From: Flagellimonas yonaguniensis
GTDB lineage: Bacteria; Bacteroidota; Bacteroidia; Flavobacteriales; Flavobacteriaceae
DNA: 64,000 nt
NCBI RefSeq assembly: GCF_029193885.1
Contig: NZ_JARFVB010000001.1
Location: 806,001 to 870,000, forward strand
Direction of reading: 5' to 3'
Shown: in pieces, positions 1 to 7,706 of the stretch
How the letters are laid out: each line of letters opens with the position of its first letter
How positions within the stretch are numbered: position 1 is the first letter of the stretch
Program-made: the position numbers and the translations under genes
Notes under the pieces: model-generated
Database searches by the model: none
Seen by the model: the letters and a program-made list of their open reading frames with translations, nothing else
What the model was told of the DNA's origin: nothing

Positions 1-1
1 A

Positions 2-763
2 GTGGTGGAAGAGGGGATTACCTATTCCATTTTCGGGGATGATTTTAAAAAAGTGGATACCGCTAGCAACCGTTTGGATAATACAGTTTATTATCTGATT
101 TCAGGACACGGTGGTCCCGATCCAGGGGCCGTGGAAAAGTACCATGGAAAAATGATCGCTGAGGACGAATATGCCTATGATGTTACCCTTCGATTGGCCC
201 GCGAGCTTATATCACATGGCGCCGAGGTACATATCATTGTCCAAGATGCCAATGACGGTATCAGGGATAGTAAAGTATTGGAATTGGATACTGATGAAAC
301 GGTACTTTCAAGAACCATTCCCTTGAGTCAATTGGAGCGTTTAAAACAACGTACCAAAGCCGTGAATGACCTATATGCTGAGAATTCAGGGAAATATCAA
401 CGCTTATTGGTCACTCATGTGGATAGTAGGGGCGAAGGCACCAATATCGATGTGTTCTTTTATCATCACGAAAAAAGCACCAATGGGAAAAAGTTGGCGG
501 AAAGCATCCACCAGACCTTCTTTAGGAAATACAAAAAATTCCAGCCCAACCGATTGTACAATGGCACTTTTATGGAGCGTAGCAGTTTGTATGTGGTAAA
601 AAACACCCTTCCTGCCATGGCCTACATTGAAATTGGCAATATCAGAAATAAAAAGGACCAGCGTAGAATCCTGAATCCCGATAACCGACAGGCATTGGCC
701 AAGTGGATTTCCGAGGGAATCCTATTGGATTATGAATCTTCCAAAGAAGCCATTGCCAAATAA
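2..763 (+). CDS. N-acetylmuramoyl-L-alanine amidase (Amidase_3), 5' end cut by window
   Basis: Zn-dependent hydrolase that cleaves the amide bond between MurNAc and the stem peptide of peptidoglycan. The open frame runs in from the left edge, so the true start and any signal peptide or earlier domain lie outside the window. Numbering from base 2, the family's metal and catalytic positions are visible: ISGHGG (His36), Glu54 or Glu56 in EDEYAYD, VTHVDS (His139) and YIEIGNI (Glu210). The catalytic domain therefore looks complete and active. It ends with TAA four bases before the stop of the convergent arsM gene. Acts in the periplasm in cell-wall turnover or daughter-cell separation (family knowledge). 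Which paralogue it is cannot be told without the N-terminus. Confidence 0.85.
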   Translation: MVEEGITYSIFGDDFKKVDTASNRLDNTVYYLISGHGGPDPGAVEKYHGKMIAEDEYAYDVTLRLARELISHGAEVHIIVQDANDGIRDSKVLELDTDETVLSRTIPLSQLERLKQRTKAVNDLYAENSGKYQRLLVTHVDSRGEGTNIDVFFYHHEKSTNGKKLAESIHQTFFRKYKKFQPNRLYNGTFMERSSLYVVKNTLPAMAYIEIGNIRNKKDQRRILNPDNRQALAKWISEGILLDYESSKEAIAK

Positions 764-767
764 AGTG

Positions 768-1733
768 TTAGCAACATCCGCCACCATTGTAGTGGTAGGT
801 GCTTTCACTTATATAGATTTCATCCGAAGCGCTTGCCAAAGCTGCCGCTGTTTTATCGCATACCGCCAAGGGTTGGTTTTGTTGTAGCACATGACCTTTC
901 TGGTCATCAAAATATGCTTCGTTACCAAAATAGATGGCTGTTTTCCCTGTAAAAACGCAGGGCCCGTCTTCGGGTATCGGGTCTTTTATGGCCGCTATTT
1001 CAATGGATTCTATATGAATGAGCTCGTTTGTGGGGTAATGGTTCGGCGATAACACCCTGTACGATCGTTTACCTCTAATTTCAATGGTTCCGAAACCAGC
1101 ATCTGTCAGTACTTTGACGTACTCCTTCAAAGGAATACTGCCGCTCAGGCATTGTGCCCTCAATCTATCATCATTACGGAGCTCATCACTCATGGGTTGT
1201 TCACAAATAGGGTCGCTCATTACCAATCTTCCGTGGGGCTTCAAAACACGGTACATTTCGGAAACTGCTTTTTTGAGATCCTCTATTTTAAAAATATTGA
1301 AGAGACAGTTTTGGGCGGCCACATCGATACTTTCATCGGCGACAGGAAGATGTAATGCATCTCCTTTTACCAAGTTGACATATTCACTGTTGAACCAATC
1401 GTTTTCTTCTTCGGCTATTTTAAAGTTTTTCCGCGAAGCTTCTAACATTTCATCCACGGAATCCACGCCAACAACCCCACCTTTTTGTCTGGAAAAATAG
1501 GAGAATTGTAGCAACTCCATTCCACCGCCTACACCAACGTAGAGAATCTTAGGGTCGTTTACCAAATCTTGTGCGGAAACCGTGCTTCCACAACCGTAGT
1601 TCATCTCCTGCATGATTTTGGGGATGGACAGTCCCGGGAATTGCCAAATGGGATTGGTGGTGCAGCAAAGTCCAACATCCGGGGTCAATGCAGCATCTTT
1701 GTATAGGTCTTGAGTGGCGTCTAAATAGCTCAT
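768..1733 (-). CDS. arsM: ArsM-type arsenite methyltransferase of arsenosugar clusters
   Basis: SAM-dependent methyltransferase of 321 residues. The Rossmann SAM loop is at YVGVGGGME (about 65-73), followed by the acidic GVDSVDEM strand end. The N-terminal part has a Cys pair (Cys23-Cys24) and MNYGCGST (Cys48), and the protein ends in GGGCC. Such thiols fit binding of trivalent arsenic, and this architecture is that of the ArsM group found in bacterial arsenosugar clusters rather than of classical ArsM. Its start overlaps the stop of the upstream nucleoside phosphorylase by four bases (ATGA), so the two are translationally coupled. Expected role: methylation of arsenite to dimethylarsenite, the substrate for adenosylation by ArsS. 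No ArsS gene is seen here. Family assignment is confident; substrate is inferred from family and context. Confidence 0.82.
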   Translation of the reverse strand: MSYLDATQDLYKDAALTPDVGLCCTTNPIWQFPGLSIPKIMQEMNYGCGSTVSAQDLVNDPKILYVGVGGGMELLQFSYFSRQKGGVVGVDSVDEMLEASRKNFKIAEEENDWFNSEYVNLVKGDALHLPVADESIDVAAQNCLFNIFKIEDLKKAVSEMYRVLKPHGRLVMSDPICEQPMSDELRNDDRLRAQCLSGSIPLKEYVKVLTDAGFGTIEIRGKRSYRVLSPNHYPTNELIHIESIEIAAIKDPIPEDGPCVFTGKTAIYFGNEAYFDDQKGHVLQQNQPLAVCDKTAAALASASDEIYISESTYHYNGGGCC

Positions 1734-2545
1734 AGTTCTTTGATCAGTTCTTTGAATAGTTTAATCATTTTAGGTTCCGTTTGCCCTGCAATCTTCAGAA
1801 TCTCCTGAACTTCAACTGGTTCCAGGTTGTCGGGGTCGCATTCATCGGTTAAAACGGATACCGCTATAATGGGTAGTCGTAAATGATTGGCAACAATTAC
1901 TTCGGGAACCGTACTCATTCCTACGGCATCGGCCCCCATGATCTTGAGCATTCGGTATTCTGCCTTGGTTTCCAGTTGTGGGCCAACTACAGAGGCATAC
2001 ACTCCTTTTTTCAAAGAGATATTTTCCCGAGCAGCTATGGCTTCCACTTTTTTGCGCATTTCTGGATTGTAGGGTTCGCTCATGTCCACAAATCTGTCCC
2101 CAAATTCCGCAACATTTTTAAAGGCCAATGGCGACCCACCCTGCAGGTTGATATGATCTTCGATCAACATAATATCCCCTTTTTTAAAGTCAAGGTTGAT
2201 GGCTCCCGCGGCATTGGACACGAACAATTTTTTGATGCCCAATTGATGCATTACGCGTATGGGATATGTGATATCCAGAAAATCGTATCCTTCATACAAA
2301 TGGAAACGCCCCTGCATGACCACGGCTTTTTTGCCTTCAATGGTGCCATAGATCAATTTTCCCATGTGGAATTCCACTGTGGCCAATGGAAAGTAAGGAA
2401 TGTGATTGTAGTGGGCTTCGATCGGATTTTCTATATTTTCTACCAATTGACCTAGCCCAGTACCGAGCACGATACCAATTTCAGGAGTTTCAAAACCTCG
2501 TTTTTTTAAGTATTCAACGGACTCCGCAATCTGTTTTATTGTCAT
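1730..2545 (-). CDS. purine nucleoside phosphorylase, class I trimeric (PNP/MTAP family)
   Basis: Phosphorolysis of purine nucleosides to base and (deoxy)ribose-1-phosphate. 271 residues with the family landmarks in order: GIVLGTGLG phosphate loop (24-32), EFHMGKL (59-64), MQGRFHLYEG (77-86), VSNAAGAIN (109-117), GPQLET with the base-binding Glu192, and VGMSTVPE (208-215). At the base-specificity position the sequence reads SVLTDE, with Asp234 where 6-oxopurine PNPs carry Asn; Asp here is the pattern of 6-aminopurine enzymes such as MTA phosphorylase. It lies between the glycosyltransferase and arsM with four-base overlaps on both sides. A nucleoside phosphorylase gene is a regular neighbour in arsenosugar clusters, where it could remove adenine from an arsenoadenosine. 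That use is inference; general purine salvage is the alternative. Confidence 0.88.
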   Translation of the reverse strand: MTIKQIAESVEYLKKRGFETPEIGIVLGTGLGQLVENIENPIEAHYNHIPYFPLATVEFHMGKLIYGTIEGKKAVVMQGRFHLYEGYDFLDITYPIRVMHQLGIKKLFVSNAAGAINLDFKKGDIMLIEDHINLQGGSPLAFKNVAEFGDRFVDMSEPYNPEMRKKVEAIAARENISLKKGVYASVVGPQLETKAEYRMLKIMGADAVGMSTVPEVIVANHLRLPIIAVSVLTDECDPDNLEPVEVQEILKIAGQTEPKMIKLFKELIKEL

Positions 2546-3201
2546 TCTTTTATATGTTTTAAAAATGGCGCAAAGGCCTCAATATCTTTAATGTCCTCGT
2601 AATGGTCGACATCGTTTTTTTCGCTCAAAAGTGAGACCTTTTCGTTTTTTATATCCGATAGAGTATCACCAAGGACGGTATTTGTGCCCCAATCCTTGTT
2701 TTGGAACAATTCCTTTTTTAAAGATTTCATCCCCAAAAGATAGTAACCGCCATCCTCTGCGGGTCCTACAACAAAATTGTGGTCTTTTAATTGGGAAAAA
2801 GCTTCCTCCATATCGGATTGGTTCAAGTGGAACATATCGCTTCCAATGATGATGATATGCTCAAAACCTGCTTGGAACCCTTCTTTGAAAGCGTTCATCA
2901 TCCGTGCGCCCAAATCGCTCCCGGATTGAAGCTTTTTTTGGTACACTTTGTTGTCCCAAATGTCATCTTTCCAAATCTCTTCGGAATAATAGACCCATTT
3001 TTCGACCTTTAAATCCTTGGTGAACGATACGGTTTTGTCCAGCAAAAATTTATAGATGTCCAAAGCTGTTCGATTACCCACTTTAGCGGCCAATCGGGTC
3101 TTGCATTTACCAAGTTCGGGGTTACGGGTAAGAATTAAAAGTAGGTTTTTGCTCAATTGCTTTGTTTTGGTAACGAACACTTTTAAGGTGTTGGTCAACA
3201 A
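2542..3201 (-). CDS. TIGR04282-type arsenosugar-cluster glycosyltransferase (DUF2064)
   Basis: Small GT-A-fold nucleotidyl/glycosyl transferase family (DUF2064, TIGR04282). Landmarks are LTRNPELGKCKTRLA near the N-terminus, IIIGSDMFHL in the middle, and GPAEDGGYYLLGM, the family signature. This family is typically found with ArsM, ArsS and a nucleoside phosphorylase, and here it heads the three-gene operon. The start is uncertain: there is no in-frame ATG before the domain. The given start is a TTG; a GTG at about 3180 and a TTG at about 3162 (giving LSKNLLLILTRNP) would trim a non-conserved N-terminal tail, and the last fits the family best. Its end overlaps the phosphorylase start by four bases. 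Sugar donor and acceptor are unknown. Confidence 0.78.
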   Translation of the reverse strand: MLTNTLKVFVTKTKQLSKNLLLILTRNPELGKCKTRLAAKVGNRTALDIYKFLLDKTVSFTKDLKVEKWVYYSEEIWKDDIWDNKVYQKKLQSGSDLGARMMNAFKEGFQAGFEHIIIIGSDMFHLNQSDMEEAFSQLKDHNFVVGPAEDGGYYLLGMKSLKKELFQNKDWGTNTVLGDTLSDIKNEKVSLLSEKNDVDHYEDIKDIEAFAPFLKHIKE

Positions 3202-3214
3202 GACAATCCAATAC

Positions 3215-3247
3215 TTACTTTCTATTTTGTTGTAAAGACTGGGTCAT
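3215..3247 (-). other. short leader reading frame, possible remnant of arsS N-terminus
   Basis: Between the promoter-like TATATTTG (3264-3271, minus) and the glycosyltransferase lies an ATG-initiated frame of ten residues, MTQSLQQNRK, then TAA. In many flavobacterial arsenosugar clusters the radical-SAM gene arsS comes first and begins with a similar M-T-x-S-L stretch (my recollection of the family, not checked). The peptide could be the stump left by a deletion of arsS, or merely a chance upstream frame. Nothing else of ArsS, such as its CxxxCxxC cluster motif, is visible nearby. Confidence 0.2.
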
Positions 3248-3263
3248 CTTTTGTTCATCTACC

Positions 3264-3271
3264 CAAATATA
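3264..3271 (-). promoter_or_regulatory. -7 box of the arsenosugar operon
   Basis: Minus strand reads TATATTTG, an exact match to the Bacteroidota -7 consensus TAnnTTTG. The nearest upstream TTG is 25 bases away, slightly beyond the usual 17-23, so the -33 box is weak. Transcription would begin near 3256 and give a leader of about 55-95 bases depending on the start codon. Confidence 0.5.
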
Positions 3272-3343
3272 CTACCATAATGATTTTCTGCATGGGCAAA
3301 AACCGACTTTTTGGTGTGGGAGAATAAAAATCAGAAGAAAGCT

Positions 3344-5389
3344 TTAGGAAATTTTGAAGAGGTAACCGGGCAAGTGTTTTCTGAGTTTGTCAAAAGAGAT
3401 GGGTTTGGTAAAGTAGTCGTTCATACCTACGCCCTTGGCCTCGTCAATGGCTTCCTTTGTCACATCTGCGGAAAGGCCTATGATTCCGATTGTCCTATTG
3501 AACTTTCTGATTTCTTTGGTGGCTCTCAGACCATCCATTTTTGGCATGTGGATATCCATGAATACCAAATGGTAGTCATTTCTTTTGACGGCTTCAATGG
3601 CCTCAACCCCATTGGAGACCGAATCGGAATGTACCCCCAAATTTTCTAGGGTTTTTTTCAGTACCATTACATTTACCCTATTGTCATCCACTATTAAAAC
3701 ATTACAGCCACTTAGGTCAATCGATTCTTGACCCGTGTTTTTGATGGTACTGCTGCCATCCGAAATAGGGAATTTTAGTGACAAATGAAATTCAGTTCCT
3801 ACGCTTTCTTGACTTGTCACATCAATTTTTCCACCGAGGAGCTCCACAAGCTTGTAGGTAATGTACAATCCAAGTCCGCTACCTTCATGGCGTTTGGCTT
3901 TTCCGGCCTCTACTTGGGTAAAGCGGTCAAAGATGGTCTTTAGTTTATCTTTTGGGATACCTATTCCAGAATCTTTAATGGTAATGGCAATCGAAAGTTC
4001 GTTGTCCACAACAATCTCTTTGTAAGAGATGGTAATTCCTCCTTTTTCGGTAAATTTTAGGGAGTTTCGTAAAATATTGGTTATGATTTGACCGTATTTG
4101 CCGATATCCCCAACGGCTTCAACATGGCTTTGTCCTGTTTGGTTCAAATCAATATATAAGCCTTTTTCTTCTGCGGTTCGCCGATAAATGCTGATAATGT
4201 TTTTTAGTTCCTCCAAAGGAGAAAAAATATCTTTTCTAAAGGTTGTTTTGCCCGATTCTATTTTGTCGATTTCAAGGATGTCGTTCACTAGAAGGAGCAG
4301 TTTTTTGGAGGAAATGTCCATGAGGGAAAGATATTCTTGCAGGGAGCTCTGTATTTCCGAAAGCCTTAAAACTTCTATGAATCCAATAATGGCATTTAAA
4401 GGAGTCCTTATTTCATGGCTCATATTGGATATGAACTCTGTTTTTGACTTGGATGCCTTCTCAGCCCTCAACTGTTCTGTTTTCAATGATGTGTTGAGGT
4501 CTTTTAGTTTTAGATTGGTATCGTTTAAGTCCTTGTTCTTTTTTCTGGAGGATCTGTAAAAATATATCAGGGAACTGGTAAGGAAAGAGAGCAAGAGCCC
4601 AAATGCCAAATAAATGTAGGTCGATTGTTTTCTTTCGGCCATGAAGTTGAGGTGTGATGGCATTAAAGAGAATCTCCATTTTTGGCCATCGAGTGCGTCT
4701 ACCTCAAAAGTTGTGGTAAAAATAAATTCTTTTCCGATCTCGCTTGTTCTTGGGTTGTTTTTGGAGTAAAATATGGTTCCGTTTTCGTCCTCTACTTGAA
4801 TTGCATATTTATCCAAATCGGCAACCAATTCATCAAAGGGTACCGTAAAATCCATGCCCGCTGTAACCGAACCCTTGAAGGTGCCGTTAAAGTAAACGGG
4901 CGCATCCACTAGAAATGCACTGCCTCCTTGGTGCAGTTTTGTCCATGGTGTAATATTGGTGGTTGAATCCCTTGCGTGTTTTCTCCATTCAGGATGTCTG
5001 GGATGTTTGGTCAGGTCCAGACCAACGGCCGCCTTGTTTCCTTCCAAAGGAGTCACTTTTTTAATGATCATGGAGCTGTCCAACCATTCCACAAACCTAA
5101 AGGATGGATTTTGTTCCAGAATGAGGCCGGCATCCCTTTCCCAATAGTCAAAGTACGACCCATTGGTCATTTCAATTCGATGTTTCAGGTTCTCCAGGGA
5201 TTTGATGTCATACTTTACCAAGGAGAAGAATTCCTTTGCCCTCAGGCTTCCAGTGTTTTGAATCTCACTAACATAATTTGATTTGAGGGTGTCAAGGGAA
5301 TTGTTCCACAAAACGAATACGATGACAATAAGGACAGTAAATATTGCCAATGGAAATATCAATTCTCTTTTTGAGGATATCAACCGCAT
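3344..5389 (-). CDS. CHASE-domain hybrid sensor histidine kinase
   Basis: Membrane sensor kinase of 681 residues. Layout: transmembrane helix about 10-28; extracytoplasmic CHASE-type sensor about 60-245 with the typical RFVEWLDSS and VTPLEGNKAA stretches; second helix about 257-278; short coiled coil; HisKA with SNMSHEIRTP (phospho-His325); HATPase_c ending in GSGLGLYI; and a C-terminal receiver domain with the phospho-acceptor Asp612 in FMDIHMPKMDG and the conserved Lys of FTKP. It starts with ATG and stands alone: no response regulator or output domain is adjacent, so a phosphorelay to an unlinked partner is likely. CHASE domains bind small ligands in other organisms; the ligand here is unknown. 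The gene is transcribed towards the arsenosugar operon, 142 bases upstream of its start, but a functional link is not shown. Confidence 0.93.
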   Translation of the reverse strand: MRLISSKRELIFPLAIFTVLIVIVFVLWNNSLDTLKSNYVSEIQNTGSLRAKEFFSLVKYDIKSLENLKHRIEMTNGSYFDYWERDAGLILEQNPSFRFVEWLDSSMIIKKVTPLEGNKAAVGLDLTKHPRHPEWRKHARDSTTNITPWTKLHQGGSAFLVDAPVYFNGTFKGSVTAGMDFTVPFDELVADLDKYAIQVEDENGTIFYSKNNPRTSEIGKEFIFTTTFEVDALDGQKWRFSLMPSHLNFMAERKQSTYIYLAFGLLLSFLTSSLIYFYRSSRKKNKDLNDTNLKLKDLNTSLKTEQLRAEKASKSKTEFISNMSHEIRTPLNAIIGFIEVLRLSEIQSSLQEYLSLMDISSKKLLLLVNDILEIDKIESGKTTFRKDIFSPLEELKNIISIYRRTAEEKGLYIDLNQTGQSHVEAVGDIGKYGQIITNILRNSLKFTEKGGITISYKEIVVDNELSIAITIKDSGIGIPKDKLKTIFDRFTQVEAGKAKRHEGSGLGLYITYKLVELLGGKIDVTSQESVGTEFHLSLKFPISDGSSTIKNTGQESIDLSGCNVLIVDDNRVNVMVLKKTLENLGVHSDSVSNGVEAIEAVKRNDYHLVFMDIHMPKMDGLRATKEIRKFNRTIGIIGLSADVTKEAIDEAKGVGMNDYFTKPISFDKLRKHLPGYLFKIS

Positions 5390-5635
5390 ACTAAGTATTT
5401 AAATCGGGGACTTATTAATAATACTTTTCCAACTCATCAGTCCAAAAACAATGAACATTTTATTTCTTTCTGTGGCCACTAAAGGCGTAAGAAAATACAT
5501 CAGTCAAAAATATCAAACATATTTAATGAAAAAAAATTGTGTTTAACGTTCTGTTTTTGTGGTAAAAACAAGTCGAAAATTTTCACAAACAAATCAGCTC
5601 TGATCAATATCAGTTTTTTTGAATGGTTTCCGTAT

Positions 5636-5643
5636 GATCTTTG
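5636..5643 (+). promoter_or_regulatory. -7-like box ahead of the pyruvate-kinase-like gene
   Basis: GATCTTTG, one base off TAnnTTTG, 16 bases before the ATG at 5660. The same word occurs five bases before the coaX start at 17840. It supports choosing the ATG at 5660 over an upstream TTG at 5537 that would add 41 residues unlike the family. Confidence 0.4.
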
Positions 5644-5659
5644 TCATAAATATCGGGGT

Positions 5660-7192
5660 ATGGGCATTACACACCACCAGTTGCAAAAAATGGCTTTGCA
5701 GATTGATGAAGTCGTTGATATGATTCAGTATCAAAATATTGATGAGAACCTCTTGTCTCAGGAAATATGCCCTACCTACAGGGAAAGTGCCAAAAATCTG
5801 ATGCACTATGCCGCCTTCCGAAGTTTTGATGCCCGCAAGATGCAAAATGGGCTAAAACAGTTGGGCTTGACCCGTTTGGCAAATGCCGAAGGCAATATTC
5901 TGGGAAGCTTGATCAATCTGAAAATTATTCTGCACAGTTTGCTTGGTGGGGCTCCCGATTTGAAGAAGTACAAATTCTTGTCCATCGGAGAAGGTTCCGA
6001 GTTGTTAAAGAAACATACCGATGAACTCTTCGGAGAAAACGCCAAACAGCGCAGGGTGAGGATTATGGTCACGCAGCCAACGGAAGCTGCCGCAGATTAC
6101 GATATGGTTTTGGATATGGTCAGGAATGGTATGGACTGTGCCAGAGTCAATTGTGCCCACGATGGTCCAGAAGTATGGAAGGCCATCATAGATAATGTGA
6201 GAAGGGCGGCCAATGAATGTTCCACTACGGTTAAGGTGGCGATGGATTTGGCAGGCTCTAAGGTAAGGACGGGAAGGATTCCTTTGGATAATCGCAAAAA
6301 GAGGAAAAGCGGCTCAAAAAAGAAAGGGAAGCCTTTTATTCTTTTGAACAAAGGGGATGACCTTATCGTTTCCGGTAAGGAAAATGACGAGGCCCATCCC
6401 GAATATGATAAAAGTGGAACTTTGGTGAAACCAGCAAGAATCGGTTGTGTTCCGCCCCAGATAATCGGACGTGTCGAAAAAGGAGCCCCTATTTTATTTG
6501 ATGATGGTAAAATCGAGGGAGAAATCATTGAAACGGGTTCGGATTCCTTTCAAGTGAAAATTACACGTGCCCAACCAGGAGGTGCCAAGCTGAAGGGAGA
6601 AAAGGGAATCAACTTACCAACTTTGGATTTGGGCATTTCGGGCTTGACAGAAAAGGATAGGGAGGACCTAAAGTTTGTGGTCAAGCACGCCGACATGGTC
6701 AACTATTCCTATGTGAATGATGAAAAGGACGTGGACGATCTTCTTTTGGAATTGAAAAAATTGGGAGCGGATGAAGAATTGGGGGTCATTTTAAAAATAG
6801 AGACCAATTTGGCCTATAAGAATTTGATCGGCATTTTGGTAACTGCCATGCAACGGAAACATTTGGGCATTATGATCGCCCGTGGTGATTTGGCTCTTGA
6901 AGTGGGTTGGAAAAATATGGGCATGGTCCAGGAAGGGATTTTGTCCTTTTGCAGTGCCGCCCATATTCCCGTAGTTTGGGCTACCCAAGTTCTGGAGGGA
7001 TTGGCCAAAAAAGGTATACCGTCCCGATCGGAGATCACGGATATTACCTCTTCCGTACAAGCGGAATGTGTAATGTTGAACAAAGGACCACATATTAACG
7101 AGGCCATTGCTTTTTTGGATGAGGTATTGTTCAGTGTGGAGAATTCCCATCATAAAAAAGAAGTACTGCTCCCAAGAATGGAATGGAAATAA
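5660..7192 (+). CDS. pyruvate-kinase-like protein with N-terminal extension and no C-terminal domain
   Basis: The C-terminal 350 residues are a pyruvate kinase barrel: AMDLAGSKVRTG, then the inserted B-domain region (Lys-rich stretch KKRKSGSKKKG, DDGKIEGEI), ILKIETN with the general-acid Lys, IMIARGDLALEVG, and VVWATQVLEGLAKKGIPSRSEITD, all close to the catalytic loops of true pyruvate kinases. Two things differ from the housekeeping enzyme. About 140 residues of unknown fold precede the barrel, and the chain stops right after the barrel, so the allosteric C-terminal domain that binds regulators is missing. Length is 510 residues from the chosen ATG. It may be an unregulated pyruvate kinase or an enzyme with another phosphoenol substrate. 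It is a single-gene unit between a kinase gene and small orphan genes. Confidence 0.8.
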   Translation: MGITHHQLQKMALQIDEVVDMIQYQNIDENLLSQEICPTYRESAKNLMHYAAFRSFDARKMQNGLKQLGLTRLANAEGNILGSLINLKIILHSLLGGAPDLKKYKFLSIGEGSELLKKHTDELFGENAKQRRVRIMVTQPTEAAADYDMVLDMVRNGMDCARVNCAHDGPEVWKAIIDNVRRAANECSTTVKVAMDLAGSKVRTGRIPLDNRKKRKSGSKKKGKPFILLNKGDDLIVSGKENDEAHPEYDKSGTLVKPARIGCVPPQIIGRVEKGAPILFDDGKIEGEIIETGSDSFQVKITRAQPGGAKLKGEKGINLPTLDLGISGLTEKDREDLKFVVKHADMVNYSYVNDEKDVDDLLLELKKLGADEELGVILKIETNLAYKNLIGILVTAMQRKHLGIMIARGDLALEVGWKNMGMVQEGILSFCSAAHIPVVWATQVLEGLAKKGIPSRSEITDITSSVQAECVMLNKGPHINEAIAFLDEVLFSVENSHHKKEVLLPRMEWK

Positions 7193-7197
7193 AAAAA

Positions 7198-7217
7198 GGG
7201 CTCCTGGTCAGGAGCCC
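7198..7217 (-). terminator. rho-independent terminator of the 33-codon gene
   Basis: Perfect 9-bp stem GGGCTCCTG / CAGGAGCCC with a 2-base loop. Read on the minus strand it is followed directly by TTTTTTTATT, a textbook terminator. Read on the plus strand the following bases are not T-rich, so it serves mainly the minus-strand unit although it sits just after the pyruvate-kinase-like stop codon. Confidence 0.7.
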
Positions 7218-7276
7218 TATGGAGATACATTTGTAACTATGGTAGTTTCTGATTGATGTGTTAGTGTTTAGTATAG

Positions 7277-7378
7277 TTAACTAATGTATAGATAGATGCT
7301 ACTTAAAAGGGAGTAAACGGATAGTGCGATTACAGCGTACCAGAATAGGTATCCTAGTTTTGCTTCTATAGTGTTCAT
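7277..7378 (-). CDS. 33-residue hydrophobic membrane peptide
   Basis: ATG-started frame of 33 codons: a short polar start (MNTIEAKLG), then an almost continuous hydrophobic stretch from about residue 10 to 33 with Trp13 and several Tyr, consistent with one transmembrane helix. I do not recognise a family. What supports it as a gene is its setting: on the same strand a complete TTG-N19-TAATTTAG promoter lies 45 bases upstream and a strong terminator lies 60 bases downstream, so a transcript of about 220 bases is expected with no other use in that strand. It is too short for ordinary gene finders. Alternatives: the peptide is incidental and the transcript is a small RNA. No toxin-antitoxin partner or antisense RNA is obvious. 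Confidence 0.5.
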   Translation of the reverse strand: MNTIEAKLGYLFWYAVIALSVYSLLSSIYLYIS

Positions 7379-7422
7379 TTTTTCTGGGTGTTTGTTATTT
7401 AGTTGAGTTATAACTTACACCC

Positions 7423-7452
7423 CTAAATTACCTAAATGATGCCCCTGTACAA
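7423..7452 (-). promoter_or_regulatory. Bacteroidota promoter of the 33-codon gene
   Basis: Minus strand: TTG (7452-7450), 19-base spacer, TAATTTAG (7430-7423), seven of eight to TAnnTTTG counting free positions. Predicted transcription start near 7416, about 40 bases ahead of the ATG at 7378. Confidence 0.55.
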
Positions 7453-7586
7453 GTCATATTTTTATTGGTTGCAATAATTGGGACATAACTGGTTGTAAAA
7501 GTTATGTAAATGGAAAAGTGCTGTTTTGGGAAATAAAAACACTGGCAAATAATACTTTATTTGCTTTATAAAAAGGTGCTCATGGT

Positions 7587-7706
7587 ATGGTGTGGAAACA
7601 GGGGAAGCAAAATAAGTTTAGAAGGATGTTGGATTTTTATGAAAGAATCAACACCCTTCCAAAAAAGTATGTCATTGAAGAAATTAAACCAAAGGTGTAC
7701 CTTTAA
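7587..7706 (+). CDS. possible 39-residue small protein
   Basis: ATG-started frame of 39 codons reading as a basic, helix-prone peptide (MVWKQGKQNKFRRM at the start, then YERINTLPKKYVIEEIK). Its last 23 bases overlap the end of the convergent 75-residue gene. A weak -7-like TACTTTAT lies about 35 bases upstream. No family is recognised and the support is only composition and frame, so it may be chance. With the 33-codon gene, this fills most of the otherwise gene-free stretch 7193-7683. Confidence 0.28.
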   Translation: MVWKQGKQNKFRRMLDFYERINTLPKKYVIEEIKPKVYL

